Shown here: positions 32,841 to 44,900 of the stretch, piece by piece
Layout of the letters: the number at the start of each line of letters is the position of its first letter
How positions within the stretch are numbered: position 1 is the stretch's first letter
Assembly (NCBI RefSeq): GCF_021730395.1
Contig: NC_069373.1
Span: 14,898,001 to 14,962,000 of the forward strand
Source: Mercenaria mercenaria
Taxonomy: Eukaryota > Mollusca > Bivalvia > Venerida > Veneridae
Reading direction: 5' to 3'
DNA length: 64,000 bases
The notes under the pieces: model-generated
The model's input: only the letters and a program-made list of their open reading frames with translations
Told to the model about the DNA's origin: nothing
The model's database searches: none
Program-made: the position numbers and the translations under genes

Positions 32841-34654
32841 TTAGCTCACCTGAGCAAAAGTGCTCAAAGGTGAGCTTTAGTGATCACTCTGTGTCCGGCG
32901 TCCGTCGTCGTCCGTCCGTCCGTCCGTCGTCAACAATTTGACTGTTAACACTCTAGAGGTCACATTTTTGACCCAATCTTAATGAAACTTGGTCAGAATG
33001 TTACCCTCAATAAAATCTTGGACGAGTTCGATATTGGGTCATCTGGGATCAAAAACTAGGTCATCAGGTCAAATCAAAGGAAAAGCTTGTTAACACTCTA
33101 GAGGTCACATTTTTGGCCCAATCTTAATGAAACTTGGTCAGAATGTTACCCTCAATAAAATCTTGGATGAGTTCGATATTAAGTCATCTGGGGTCAAAAA
33201 CTAGGTCATCAGGTCAAATCAAAGGAAAAGCTTGTTAACACTCTAGAGGTCACAATTTTGGCCCAATCTTAATGAAACTTGGTCAGGATGTTACCCTCAA
33301 TAAAATCTTGGACGAGTTCGATATTGGGTCATCTGGGGTCAAAAACTAGGTCACCAGGTCAAATCAAAGAAAAAGCTTGTTAACACTATAGAGGTCACAT
33401 TTTTGGCCCAATCTTAATGAAACTTGGTCAGAATGTTACCCTTAATAAAATCTTGGACGAGTTCGATATTTGGTTATCTGGGATCATAAACTAGGTCACC
33501 AGGTCAAATCAAAGGAAAAGCTTGTTAACACTGTTGAAGCCGCATTTATGACTGTATCTTCATGAAACTTGGTCAGATTGTTAATATTGATGATCTTAAG
33601 GTCCAGTTTGAATCTGGGTCATGTAGGATAAAAAACTAGGTCACCAAGCCAAATCAAATGAAAAGCTAGTTTACACTAGAGGCCACATTTATGACCATAC
33701 CTTAATGAAACTTGGTCAAATCTTGATGATCTATAGCTCAAGTTCAATCGGGTTAGGTGGGGTCAAAACTAGGTCACTAGTCATATCAAAGGAAAAGCTT
33801 GTTAACACTCTAGAGGACACATTTATGACTATATCTTCATGAAACTTAGTCCAGAATGTTAAACTTGATGATCTTTAGGGCAATTTTGAATCTGGGTCAT
33901 GTCGGGTCAAAAACTAGGTCACCGGGTCAAATCAAAGGAAAAGCTAGTTAACACTGTAGAGGCCACGTTTATGACCATATCTTAATGAAACTTGGTCAGA
34001 ATGTTAATCTTGATAATCTTTAGGTCAAGTTTAAATCTGGGTCAGATGGAGTCAAAAACTAGGTCACTAGGTCATTATCAAAGGAAAAGCTTGTTAACAC
34101 TCTAGAGGCCACATTTTTGACTATATCTTCATGAAACTTAGTCAGAATGTTAAACTTGATGGTCTTTAGGTCAAGTTCGAATACTGGGTAATGTCGGGTC
34201 AAAAACTAGGTCACGGGGTCAAATAAAAGGAATAGTTAGTTAACACTTTAGAGGCCACATTTATGACCATATCTTAATGAAACTTGGTCAGAATGTTAAT
34301 CTTGATGATCTATAGGTCAAGTTTAAATCTGGGTCAGGTGTGTTAAAAAACTAGGTCACTAGGTCAAATCAAAGGAAAAGCTTGTTAAGACTCTAGAGGC
34401 CAGATTTATGACTGTATCTTCATGAAACTTAATCAGAATGTTAATCTTGATGATCTTTAGGTCAAGTTCGAATCTGGGTCATGTGGGGGCAAAAACTAGG
34501 TCACCGGGTCAAATCAAAGGAAAAGCTAGTTAACACTTTAGAGGCTACATTTATGACCATATCTTAATGAAACTTGGTCAGAATGTTGATCTTGATGATC
34601 TTTAGGTCAATAGGTCAGGTGAGCGATACAGGGCCTTCATGGCCCTCTTGTTTT
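32841..34654 (+). mobile_element. HINE/pearl-like element, family B, longest copy
   Basis: It starts TTAGCTCACCTGAGC with AAAAGTGCTCAAAGGTGAGC and a GTCCGTCGTCGTCCGTCC stretch. It ends CAGGTGAGCGATACAGGGCC, hairpin GGGCCTTCATGGCCC, TCTTGTTTT. There are about eleven units of roughly 145 bases. The first four differ from the rest (TTACCCTCAATAAAATCTTG against TTAATCTTGATGATCTTTAG), so two sub-arrays exist. Receptor DR2 sites occur, for example, at 33348-33361, 34061-34074 and 34353-34366. Confidence 0.85.
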
Positions 34655-34754
34655 ATAAACAAAACAGATGATACCATTCCTGAGCAGTGTATCAAACATA
34701 ATTATCTTCAAGGTAGTCGAGGTCAGTTTGGCATTTATGGTCACTATGGCCCTC

Positions 34755-35490
34755 TTTAGCTTATCTGAACTTGTTCAGGATTAGCTATTAGTACAGGTGT
34801 ACAGTCCACTGGCTGATTTCATGCATCAACATTTTAGCTTGAACATCTCCTCTCAAACTTCCGATAAGAATTACACCAGATTTGGTCAATGGTATCCTCA
34901 GATGGACTTCTGTCAAGTAAATTCAAATGGTTCCACTTCAGCTAAAAATAGAAAAACTTACTGGTAGGCAACTTCATTAATTTTCGACTTTAAACCACTG
35001 TATGGATTTTCACCAAACTTGGTCTGAAGCATCCTTGTTTGGATCCCCCTTAAGTTTGCCCAAATGGTTCTGCTTGTGGCTTTTAAGGGATGGCCAGAGC
35101 TAAAAGTCATTAATGGAGCTGCACCATAAAAAACCAACATAGTGCATTTGCAACCAGCATGGATCCAGACCAGCCTGAGCATCCTTAAAATGACCTCTCA
35201 TGAACTGCTTGAATAGAACACGACTTAATGTGTAGCATCCATGCATGGACTTCTGTCAAGTTTGTTTACTGGTTTATTTCTGTGCAGGCTGATCTTGGTC
35301 TGCACTGTTTGCTTTTCTGTCGTGAACACCCTTTGGAATAATAACTGGTACTGCCCAAATTGAATGATAGACCAGTCTGTTTTAGAAATTTACCAGGGTA
35401 AAGGTTAACAACTTCACCAGGATATTCACCAAACTTGGTCAGAAGCAAAATGAAAAGGTTTAAGGTTCTTCTTAGGTGAGCGACTTGTTG
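34755..35490 (+). mobile_element. old family B-like element with family K and palindromic MITE pieces
   Basis: The head TTTAGCTTATCTGAACTTGT, CAGGATTAGC and the end TTAGGTGAGCGACTTGTTG are worn family B. Inside are a piece of the palindromic ACCAACATAGTGCATTTGCA element (about 35110-35175) and a family K copy (about 35285-35412, ending GGGTAAAGGTTAAC). Confidence 0.5.
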
Positions 35491-35597
35491 TTCATACACT
35501 AGATTTGCACAACATTGTTACTGTAACTGGCACATTTCACTCCCTGTAGGCATAATATTAGACAGAAAGACAGATTATACATAAAGCTTATATTTTA

Positions 35598-35820
35598 TGT
35601 ACTGTGAAATCATTTTTATTCGCGTAGGACGAATTTTCGCGTATTTCGCGCTAGGACCAATGCGCGAATTTAAGTCAGCGCAATTGTTATTTTTTATTAT
35701 ATTTTTCATTAATAAAAATGCTAAAATTGAAAATGCCCGAATTAAAGCCCGCGCGAAATAGTCCTTCCTCATGTTTGCACGAAATTTCATGCCAGCGAAT
35801 TTAAATGAGTTCACAGCAGT
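35598..35820. mobile_element. MITE, ACTGTGAAATCATTTTTATT family
   Basis: TACTGTGAAATCATTTTTAT and CGCGTAGGACGAATTTTCGC on the left are matched by ATTTCATGCCAGCGAATTTA and AATGAGTTCACAGCAG on the right. It belongs to the family carried in the 409-bp repeat. Confidence 0.7.
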
Positions 35821-36890
35821 CAAAGTTTAATAACTGTGCAACTTTAGTAATGCCCTTTTTTCACTGGAATAAAATTAATGTGGGTATTGTCTTGTCAACT
35901 TTAAAATGCACATGTTGCAGCAATTACCTCAGTGGGGGTGGGGGGACCACACAGAATTATGACAATTTCTAAATTCTCAATATAATACACATAAAAAACC
36001 TTCACCATCTTGAACAATAAATAAAGAGCATGAAAAATAGAGAGATTCTCCAAGCATGTAAACATCGCCTGGCAAAATGTAAACATTGTGGGACTACTTT
36101 CTTTTATACTAGCTATATGAAGAGGACCTTGGGTGACCTGTGTTTCAGCTGACTGTAAATGATGAAAGAGGCCAGCCAACTGTCTTTTTTTTTTTTCTTT
36201 CTTCAGAATTTGCAAAATTAATACAGCATTTTGTCAATGATTTAAACAATTGCTTTGTATTATTTTTATATTAGAGGTTTATTTGCAAAGTTTTCTTTAA
36301 TCTTGTTACTGAATGTAGTTCGTCAGAATTTAGGACCTAACAGCATTCTGATTTTCTTAGTTAAACATTATCTTCTTTTTACACCCTTCAGTGACCTCTT
36401 TCTATTTAAATGTTTGTTTGTGGAAGCAGTAATGTGTTTTCAAGCTTTTGTTTACTTTTTTTCCTTAGCGGCTGATAACAGCTGAATTCAGCATAAACAA
36501 ACAATGGCTACCATAGCAACCATTCTGAATAATAATATTCTTTGTTTGAACCTTCAGATTAAGTGCCAAAACAATCATGTGCAAAATACTTTAAAAAATA
36601 CTCTGATTACAGTATAGCCATGTATAGAAAATGGTATCATTCTTTAAATGTAAGGCTAATGCTGAAGCATTACATGTATATATTATTTGTATCTAAAATG
36701 GATAGGGAAACTATTAATTTATTACAGGCAATTTTAGATTGAATGGTTCTATTTGATAAATACTGCGTAAATTATAGTAGAAAATTTCAACCAGTGATGC
36801 AAAATCTTGTAATGTCTATTTTGCCAGACTTTCTGGCCGAGTTATTCTTGCGGTGATAATAATTTATGTCTATTAAATTGTTAAATATTT
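35821..36890. other. no gene recognised
   Basis: The open frames at 35901-36215 (minus) and 36255-36485 (plus) are hydrophobic or low in complexity, with no motif that I recognise and no splice context. I see no terminal repeats. Confidence 0.35.
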
Positions 36891-37086
36891 GAGCCGCACC
36901 ATGAGAAAACCAACATAGTGCATTTGTAACCAGCATGGATCCAGACCAGCCTAGGTTTCTCTAATTCCAATAGGCTTTGAAAGTGAACAGCATGGATCCT
37001 GACCAGACTGCACGGATGTGCAGGCTGGTCTGGATCCATGCTGGTTGAAAACGCACTATGTTGGTTTTCTCATGGCGTGGCTCATT
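36891..37086. mobile_element. palindromic MITE (GAGCCGCACCATGAGAAAAC family, M)
   Basis: It begins GAGCCGCACCATGAGAAAAC and ends GTTTTCTCATGGCGTGGCTC. The arms stay complementary inward (CAACATAGTGCATTTGTAAC, CAGCATGGATCCAGACCAGC). It has about 195 bases in all. A fuller copy lies at 53880-54115, and a piece at about 35110-35175. Confidence 0.8.
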
Positions 37087-37624
37087 TGTTAAAACTATTT
37101 TTGCTGCACTGTTTATTGAACTTAAGTCAAACTGGGTCAGAATAATCAGTACCAAATGTTTTTGTTTGCATATTTTTGAAATTTATGAGTTTAGTCTATT
37201 AATTCTGGGAGAGACTTTAGCATAGAAATGTTGAATTGTGTTGTCAAGTCTTTTTATAAATCAGAATGTATTTCAACCAGCTAGATACAATGTAAAAGTA
37301 TCTTTACCAGTAAACAACTAATATGCAGTTTTTACAACTGAAACCCTTTAATTGAAGAGCTTAAAGACTTTTTCAACCTCCAGGCAGTTAAAGGAAAATT
37401 TATTATAAAACTAAGCTTGTAGTTATTACCTCCCTTAGTAAACCATTGATATGAAATTATTTTATGACAATTTTGTTAAAATGCATTTCAATAAAACAAA
37501 TTTTCAAACTTTTCCAAATTAGGTTTGCATCAAGTAAACAACATAAGCATTATACAATCAATAATCAAATTATGGCAAAATACCTGTTATACTTCAATGA
37601 ATAAGTGCCTTAAATAGTTAATGT

Positions 37625-37945
37625 TAAACATGCTCAAAAAAATTAGGGTAGGTAGGTCAGATTTTTTTCTTTTTTTTTGAATTTTTTTTATTAAGGGAGA
37701 CTTTCTGGAAACTATTTTTGTGTAAACAAATGAATACAAGTAAGGGGGTTATGCCTTTAGAGCATCAGTAAGTTGATTTCTAACATCACTGGCCATATTT
37801 AAAGCATAAAAAGTGCAGTTTTATAATTTTTTGTCAAAAAGTTGACAAAAATATCCTTCAAGACCATAAAAACATTTAGTGTCAGGCCAAAAATTTGGGG
37901 TAGGTCGGGATACCGGAAACAAACAGTTTTTTTTACGCCTGATAA
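37625..37945. mobile_element. MITE, family Z
   Basis: AACATGCTCAAAAAAATTAG, GGTAGGTAGGTCAG on the left and TAGGTCGGGATACCGGAAAC, AAACAGTTTTTTTTACGCC on the right match the copies at 22840 and 57408. The outermost left bases are worn. Confidence 0.7.
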
Positions 37946-38810
37946 AGAACAGCCTCACAATGATATATCTACAAGTTTACTTAATGAATATTGCACTGTC
38001 CTAATAACTTGACCGAACAGCAGAGCTTTTTGTCACATAAGCATGTTTCTCAAAGACTGTCAGGCCAAATGCATTAGATAATATTACAAGTTACATAAGT
38101 CTAGCTTTTCTGTTAAAATTATGTCATTTTTAACTTAAAGTTTTGCATGTAAGTACTTTTCACAGAAACTATGAGGACAAAATTAATGTTTTCAGACTTC
38201 ACAAATTTCTTAAGTATCATACAATGACCTCACAGGACAAGTTGCCCCATTTATGATTAGAAATTTTTGGTAAAGATTTTCATGTTTACTTACAAGCAGC
38301 TCTTTCAAAAACTTCTAGGCCAAGTCTTTTCAAACTTCACACGTGTCTTTGGCATTATTAGTAAACCTAACGGGAGAAGTTACATAATGTTTACAGATTG
38401 TTTGCAAGTTCAGCTCTATGGATCTTACAAGTTTCGGTTGGATAATCTAAATGGTGAGTGGTGAAACTATTTGCTGAATTAATTTATCATTGATAGAAAT
38501 GATCAACTTAAAATTGCAGTCAGTGAGGAACTACATCATTGATAAAGACACTATTTTATGTAGTGCATGAACTTTGTTTTAGGAATATTCAATGATAATG
38601 ATTAGGTAAAAAGTATTTTCTTTAACTATATATATATGTATACAAACAACAAAACTGACACAAAGTACTAGGCTCTCCTGCTACTTATGAATAATTTTTA
38701 ACGTATATATTTTAGCTAGACTGTAAGAAAATCTACAGAGTTATCTTCCTTGTCCTTGTGTTTATGTCTGTCACTGCATCCAGATTTCAGTTTATCTCTG
38801 TAATTTACTC
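37946..38810. other. no gene recognised
   Basis: This is AT-rich sequence. A worn tandem-array phrase is seen near 38250-38350 (CCATTTATGATTAGAAATTT, TTGG), perhaps an old family A fragment. Nothing else is supported. Confidence 0.35.
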
Positions 38811-38815
38811 GATGT

Positions 38816-39030
38816 TTTTGTTTGTTTGTTTGTTTGTTTTGGGTTTAATGCCGTTTGCCAACAGTATAGTGGTGGACCTGTTCTCAGCAAGTAACTGCCA
38901 ACTTCCCCACATGAATCAGAGGTGGAGGATGAATGATTTCAGACACAATGTATTTAATCCAATAGTCATGGAGAGCATTTGCCCAATAGTGCACTCTCCC
39001 TCAGAGATTGAGCTAAGGGGGTGGGCTTTA
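38816..39030 (-). mobile_element. SINE-like retroposon, minus orientation, CAAA tail
   Basis: On the minus strand it reads CCCCCTTAGCTCAATCTCTG, GGGAGAGTGCACTATTGGGC, then CTCATTCATCCTCC-like text, GGCAAACGGCATTAAACCC and a (CAAA)n tail, which is TTTG repeats at about 38817-38840 on the plus strand. The head resembles a tRNA A-box region (TTAGCTCAATCTCTGAGGG). The exact 5' end is uncertain. Confidence 0.55.
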
Positions 39031-39142
39031 CTCTATCTTACTGCTCCAAACCGTAGGTAGTTGTTCCTTATCATCTTGTGCATATTGTACAGGAGCTAGA
39101 AGTATTCTACAAATTATGGCCCTATCATACTTAGTGACATTT

Positions 39143-39602
39143 TTAGCTCACCTGTCACATAGTGACAGGGTGAGCTTTTGTGATCACCCTTCGTCCGTCA
39201 TCCGTCCATCCACAATTTCTTGTGAACACAATAGAGACCACATTTTGCAAGGAATTTTGATCAAACTTGTACAAAACTTGTATTGGCTTGACATCTCGGT
39301 TTCTGTCGAAAACTGGCCAGATCGCATAATGGGTTCTAGAGGTATTGCCCCTTAAAGGGCCAGAATTTGCGTGCGTGTGTGCGTCAACAATTTCTTGTCT
39401 GCACGATAGTGGTTTCATTTATGATTTTATTTTAACCAAACTTGCACACAACTTGTATCACCATAAGATCTTGGTTCCTTTCTTGAACTGGCCAGATTCC
39501 GTTATTGGTTCCAAAGTTATGGCCCCTGAAAGGGTCAGAATTAGCTATTTTGACCTTGTCTGCACAATATAGCAGCTTTATTTATGATTTTATCTTTAAT
39601 GC
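39143..39602 (+). mobile_element. HINE/pearl-like element, family B variant, 3' end lost
   Basis: The head TTAGCTCACCTGTCACATAG, TGACAGGGTGAGCTTTTGTG is a hairpin-bearing variant of family B. Two units of roughly 170 bases follow (CAACAATTTCTTGT, TTTTGATCAAACTTGTACAA, GAAAACTGGCCAGATC). The 3' hairpin end is absent. Confidence 0.6.
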
Positions 39603-39979
39603 GTCGACAGAAAAAGAACGGGAATGGAGACTCAGTTACAAATAAACCCTCCTACTGTAAATCGTAGTGTTAACTGAACAAAATTCATAAGTAACAGAGA
39701 CTAAATTCCCAAATTCAAAGTGACTGATCTCTTAATTTCATCACACTCTCTTATATATAAATCTTTAGCATTTTCAGATTTCCATCCATCTTCCATGCTT
39801 TTTCAGTAGTCTGTCACAAATACCATGTTTGCTAGCTGAAGTAGCACCCCCTGACCTAAAGGAATGCAAGCCAAAAAGCTGACTGTTCAAACCTATAACT
39901 GAAAGATTTTGTGACAGAATTTCTCTGGCTCTTGAATATGAAATTGGCTAACCTTTCTGTAAAACATAACAACCCCTTT

Positions 39980-41990
39980 TTAGCCCACCGTCATCAGATG
40001 GTGGGCTATTCAAATCACTTTGCGTCCGTGGTCCGACGTCCTTCCGTCCGTCCGTCCGTCCTTCCGTTAACAATTTCTCGTTATCGCATCTCCTCAGAAA
40101 CTACCAGGGGCATTTTGACCAAACTTTCTCAGAATGATGTATTGGTACTTTAGTTGTGTCCCCCTGAAAATCAGACTGGTTCAACAATTTTTTAGTGAGT
40201 TATGGCCCTTTGTTTATTTCTATAATTTACATAGATTTATATAGGGAAAAACTTTGAAAATCTTCTTGTCCAAAACCAAAGAGCCTAGGGCTTTGATATT
40301 TGGTATGAAGCATCATCTAGTGGTCCTCTACCAAGATGATTCAAATTATTTCCCCGGGGTCTAATATGGCCCGCCCCGGGGGTCACATGGTTTATATAGA
40401 CTTACATAGGGAAAACCTTTGAAAAACCTCTTGTTCAAAACCATAGGGCCTAGGGCTTTGATATTTTGTATGTGACATCATCTAGTGGTCTTCTACTAAG
40501 ATTTTTCAAATTATCCCCCTAGGGTCAAATATGGCCCGGCCCCGGGGTCACATGGTTTACATAGACTTATATAGGGAAAAACTTTGATTATCTTCTTGCC
40601 CAAACCACAAAACCTAGGGCTTTGATATTTGTTATGTAGCATCATCTAGTGGTTCTCTACCAAGTTTGGTCAAATTATCCCCCTAGGGTCAAATATGGCC
40701 CCGCCCTGGGGGTCACATGGTTCATATAGACTTATATAGGGAAAAGCTTTTAAAATCTTCTTGTCAGTAACCTACAATATTCAAATTTGGACCACATGTA
40801 TGGTTTTGAGTGGCAAGATGAACCTTGACATGAGTTGACCTTGGTATTGACCTAGTGACCTACTTTCACATTTCTGTAGCTACAGCCTTCAAATTTGGAC
40901 CACGTGCATAGTTTTGAGCACTGAAAAAACTTTGAGCTTGACATTGACCTAGTGACCTACTTTCACATTTTTGAAGGTACAGGCTTCAAATTTGGACCAC
41001 GTGCATAGTTTTGTGTTCCGAAATGAAATTTGACCTTGATTTTGACCTAGTTACCTACTTTCACATTTCTCAAGCTACAGCCTTCAAATTTGGACCACAT
41101 GCTTAGTTTTGTGTACCGAAACAAACTTTGACCTTTACATTGACCTAGTGACCTACTTTCACATGTTTGAAGGTACAGGCTTCAAATTTGGACCACATGC
41201 ATAGTTCTGTGTTCCGAAAAAAATTTGACATTGATTTTGACCTAGTGACCTACTTTCACATTTCTCGAGCTACAGCCTTCAAATTTAGACCACTTGCATA
41301 GTTTTGTGTACCAAACAAACTTTGACCTTTACATTGACCTAGTGACCTACTTTCACATTTTTGAAGGTACAGGCTTCAAATTTGGACCACATGCATAGTT
41401 CTGTGTTCCGAAATAAAATTTGACCTTGATTTTGACCTAGTGACCTACTTTCACATTTCTCGAGCTACAGCCTTCAAATTTGGACCACTTGCTTAGTTTT
41501 GTGTACCGAAATGAACTTTGATCTTAAGATTGACCTAGTGACCTACTTTCACATTTCTGTAGCTACAGGCTTCAAATTTAGACCACATGCATAGGATTGT
41601 GTACCGAAACAAACTTTGACATTGACCTAGTGACCTACTTTCACATTTCTCAAGCTACAGCCTTCAAATTTGGACCACTTGCATAGTTTTTTGTACCAAA
41701 ATAAACTGTGACCTTAAGATTGACCTAGTGACCTACTGTCATATTTCTCAAACTACAGCCTTCAAACTTGATGCACATGCATAGTTTTGTGTACAAAGAA
41801 CTTTGTCCTTGAAATTGATCTAGTGACCTACTTTCACATTTCTCAAGCTACAGCTTTTGAATTTGGACCACATGCACAGTGTTGTGTACGGAAATGAAAT
41901 TTGACCTTGAGCTAGTCAGTAAGTCTTGAAATTTGGAACACTCAAAAATGGCACATTGGTGGGCACCAAGATCACTCTGTGATCTCTTGT
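39980..41990 (+). mobile_element. HINE/pearl-like element, family C
   Basis: It starts TTAGCCCACCGTCATCAGAT, GGTGGGC. It ends TGGTGGGCACCA, hairpin GATCACTCTGTGATC, TCTTGT. It holds two arrays in series: about four units of roughly 160 bases (AACCTAGGGCTTTGATATTT, GGTCACATGGTTTATATAGA) and then about ten units of roughly 100 bases (CCTAGTGACCTACTTTCACA, CTTCAAATTTGGACCACATG). The second array is dense in TGACCTTGA and GTGACCTACT half-site text. Confidence 0.85.
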
Positions 41991-41994
41991 CTTG

Positions 41995-44900
41995 CAAAAA
42001 CAGACTTTTCTAAATAAATAATCTTGTGAATTTTGTGCAAAATCTCCCATTCCAAAGTACTTTTCCAGGCGGCGGTGACTGGACATGTTGGTTTATTCGT
42101 TCTCGAGATAATAACTGTAGAACCCTTGTTCGTTTGATCTGTTTTAGAACATGCAATGAAAAATTTTGCCTGCAATTTGTCAGAGCGTTTAAGTTTTATC
42201 ACCTCTTCAAATCTAAGAAAACCCGAAAAGCTAAGCAAAGACATAGTAATAAATCTCATGTCCATTAAACTGGGATCTGATCCAAAGTAAGATACTATTT
42301 TTTCTAGATCGTCAGACAAAATACGCTCTTTCCTAACAATTGGCCTACCTACTTCACATAATATGCCACTTTTAACATGTTTTAATAATTTCGACGAACA
42401 AGGGTCTTCAAAACCAGCTATCTTATGAGCACATGAAATAGCACAGAGAACTGAATTGATTTTCGACTCGGATGGTTGTGAACTCATAACAGACGATAGG
42501 CGTAACGCTACATGAAAATCGAGTGCGGGAATGGGAGACAAATCGTACTTTTTGCACTATTTACAAAACAAATCAAAATAATATTTGTTATTCTTCATAG
42601 TTGTAACTGCTTTCGATTTTAAGGTGAAATTCTTCATTTTAATGAATTCTTCATGTAATTCTATCGGTAAGGACGACCTTTCCATATTCTGCCAAACTCA
42701 CACTTTAAACACATCTGTGAAATGTATAAGAAAAGACACATCCATTCAACAATATTGTTCCTTAATAGAGCTAGATCTTAAAAATCACGTTAGCAGATCG
42801 AGAATCGTCTGCATAGGATGCAAGACGGCAATGTGTAATCGCATACACATACAAACTTTTCTACAGAAAAAAACAAAAAACAAAACGTATTCATGAACAA
42901 TATGATGGTCTGCACAACTTTGCAAACGAAGATAATATTTTTATCAGCACTGTCTTCTCGATAGGATCGAGACTTCGTCTGCATAGGATACAGAACGGCA
43001 ATGTTTTAAATATATTCCACTAAATACCTGCTTTTGTTTGAAAATACATGTATAGTCTACACCGTGTTTACAAAAAAATGCTGCAAATGAGTAATTGCAT
43101 GCGCAGTTCTTAGGCACCATCAAACAAAACAGTCCCGACTAAGTTCTAATTTGTACACAAAAGTGATAATGGTGATAACAAGGCATCTAATTAATGAATT
43201 TATGTATGCGTAATTTTTGCAAAAGTAAATATGCCAAGCATTTACTTATAAACTACGGTACACTATTCAATGCGTATTGCAAAGACTTTGCTGCTGGAAC
43301 GCCTAGAATCAAAAATACACGAGTTGCAACTTCTATTCACAAAAATGTTTTGACCCGGACTAACTTCTTTAATGTAATCCTGTTTAACACAGTTCTTCCT
43401 GAATAAAATTGGCCAGAAAGAAGAACTAGGCCACTTGGGTACAATCAACGTCCCTTTACCACAACAGGAAAGCAAATGAAAAACTGTTCTAGAAACAAGA
43501 TAAATAGGAGGGACCAACCAACTGTTGCAGTTAGACCAAGACTGTGTAAAAGCGTCCACTGCTTCAGATTCATAGTCGAAAAGCAGGGAATTATATCTTT
43601 TCAGTTTCCGATTTTTGTAGCTAGCAAAACGATCAATATCGTGAGGGCCCCACATCTGATCGATAAACTGAAAAAAAAACTCAACAGAAACCTCCCACTC
43701 GTCTGTGCTCCGAACCTTACTAATGTCGTCTGCTACCTGATTCTGCTCGCGAGGGACCCACTGAATATTTAAGTCAATGTTCCACTTGACACATAAATTA
43801 AAGATACCAAGGGACTGTTGCTGAAGTTCTGGTTTTTGTACTGCCTGACTCCACGATTTTAACACAAGACTGGGAATAAGAAAACCACTTAACACTACAG
43901 TTTTGTAATAAACTGCCGTACGCTCTAATAGCCATGGCAAATAGACAGCCCTTATTTCTCTGAAAGTAGAACTTTTACTCTGTTCTTCCTTGTCCCAGAC
44001 ACTACGAAAACACTGTTTTTGCAGTTAACAATAAAGGAACCGCAGGCTAAGTGACTAGCGTCTGAACAGACTATAGTCTGTACTGGTTTGTATGAAGAAA
44101 GCTTCCTTACGTTTAGCCTATCCAAATTTTCAACCCAAAAATTAACTTCTGAAAGCAAAGGGTGATTGAAAGTCAGCTTATACAAAAAATCCCATGATTT
44201 TCTTGTCTCAATTTCTTTATACAAATATCTAGTCATGAGCCTAGCTACGTTACCTATAACAGGCATCATTGAAATAATTTTTCCATTAAACTGTGCTAGA
44301 CTCCTAGCAGAAACATAGGGGAATGAATCGAGCAAAAGTTTCAATGATAATTTGAAATCAGAAATCCTTCTTTGCTGTATAGATATACAGTAATCTCTGC
44401 TATTCCAAAAAATCCCTATCCATTCAAGCTCTTGTACCGGGTACCAGACAGACTTTTCTATATTGATCAAAAACCCCGCTTGTTCAAGAGTGCACTTCAC
44501 AGAATTAGAATCCGTTAACGTTAATTCTAAATTTTTGTTACACCCACAACCGTCGTCAAGAAACATGACTGTTTTGATACCATTTAGTCTGAAGTACTTA
44601 ACTATTTCTTAATGTATTAGTGAAAATGAAAGGGGCACTACTAATACCAAATGGGAGCACAGTAAAGCAATAATTCTTTCCCTTTACTTGAAAATCTAAA
44701 AATGTCTGATGAGCTAGGAAAATGTCTATATGGTGATACCTCTTACTTAAGTCAAATTTAAAGCAAAAGGAATTTTGAGTGAAATATTCAAGACCTACTT
44801 TCCAGCCTTCAAAAGAATTTTTTTCTTTCTAAATGTGTTTGTTTAATTTACGTAAATCTAATATGAGCCATTTTTAACCTTGTTTATTTATGGAAACTGT

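Noticed and set aside
11390-34654. Regularly spaced repeats suggestive of CRISPR arrays
   Set aside because: Units of 100-160 bases are repetitive throughout with no unique spacers, the context is eukaryotic, and they are bounded by element ends.
32841-34654. Family B tandem arrays as centromeric or free satellite
   Set aside because: Every well-preserved array is bounded by the same 5' head and 3' hairpin end, so it is the interior of a mobile element.
36255-36485. A 76-codon hydrophobic frame as a membrane protein gene
   Set aside because: There is no family resemblance, no splice or polyadenylation context, and a composition typical of AT-rich intergenic DNA.
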